This document shows, piece by piece, positions 63,894 to 64,000 of a stretch of 64,000 nt of DNA. Position numbers and translations under genes: made by a program. The notes under the pieces were generated by a model. That model did no database searches, was not told the origin of the DNA, and saw only the letters and a program-made list of their open reading frames with translations. Source of the stretch: Ypsolopha sequella (lineage: Eukaryota > Arthropoda > Insecta > Lepidoptera > Ypsolophidae); the NCBI GenBank assembly GCA_934047225.1, contig OW203989.1, positions 13,181,977 to 13,245,976 of the forward strand, written 5' to 3'. Each line of letters begins with the position of its first letter. The stretch's first letter is position 1.

Positions 63894-64000
63894 CACGACA
63901 TGAATCTCCGAGAGGGTGTCAGAGGTGTTGAATGATAACTATGCAAGTTACCGAACACAAATTAATGTTCAAGACGAAGATTGAACCCACGACCTCTGGG
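63894..64000 (-). mobile_element. SINE, reverse orientation, cut by the window end
   Basis: 'cacgacatgaatctccgaga' and 'gggtgtcagaggtgtt' are the 3' end. The window stops in what looks like the B box of the tRNA head ('attgaacccacgac'). Confidence 0.6.

Overview
The window looks like nuclear DNA of a lepidopteran insect (moth or butterfly). It is AT-rich, almost gene-free and saturated with the short repeats typical of that order: non-LTR (LINE) tails ending in AATAAA-type runs, a tRNA-headed SINE, the 'ggttccgt ... ctgtccgtccg' repeats, and many palindromic non-autonomous DNA transposons (MITEs). The species cannot be named from the sequence. Identities quoted here are by eye; no database search was run.

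Only two real gene loci are supported, both on the + strand. (1) At 13.1-15.9 kb two intact, single-exon, tandem paralogues encode secreted proteins with a C-terminal cathepsin-propeptide inhibitor (I29) domain and no peptidase domain; they are candidate cysteine-protease inhibitors or detached propeptides. (2) From 53.97 kb there is the 5' coding part of an SLC26-family anion transporter (sulfate-permease type): the start-codon exon (53974-54193) and the next exon (56356-56551), which join in phase 0. The rest of this gene is not visible and should lie beyond the right edge. The start exon is followed at once by four further tandem copies of itself, each carrying its own splice donor. A GC-rich stretch with a possible non-coding first exon and donor (about 28.31-28.46 kb) may be the promoter end of this gene, but that link is only an inference.

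Region by region: 0-12.7 kb is repeats, including a 5'-truncated LINE with a recognisable reverse transcriptase (6.7-8.2 kb, minus), a LINE tail abutting a decayed mariner (9.0-10.0 kb) and several palindromic MITEs. 12.7-16 kb is the I29 locus. 16-25 kb holds a broken LINE of the same type as the 7-kb copy, two-unit tandem repeats and a hAT-type MITE. 24.82-28.26 kb is the densest mobile block: an internally deleted mariner with TA duplications and degenerate inverted repeats, then, 38 bp later, a 2.5-kb foldback element with 0.6-kb near-identical inverted arms and an 8-bp target duplication. 28.5-53 kb is a graveyard of MITEs (TTAA, TA, TTA and 8-bp target classes), SINEs and LINE tails, with datable nesting (a LINE inside a TA-type MITE at 41.9-43.1 kb). 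54-64 kb is the SLC26 gene with its intron full of further repeats, many of them second copies of families seen earlier.

No rRNA, functional tRNA, CRISPR, bacterial or viral gene was recognised.
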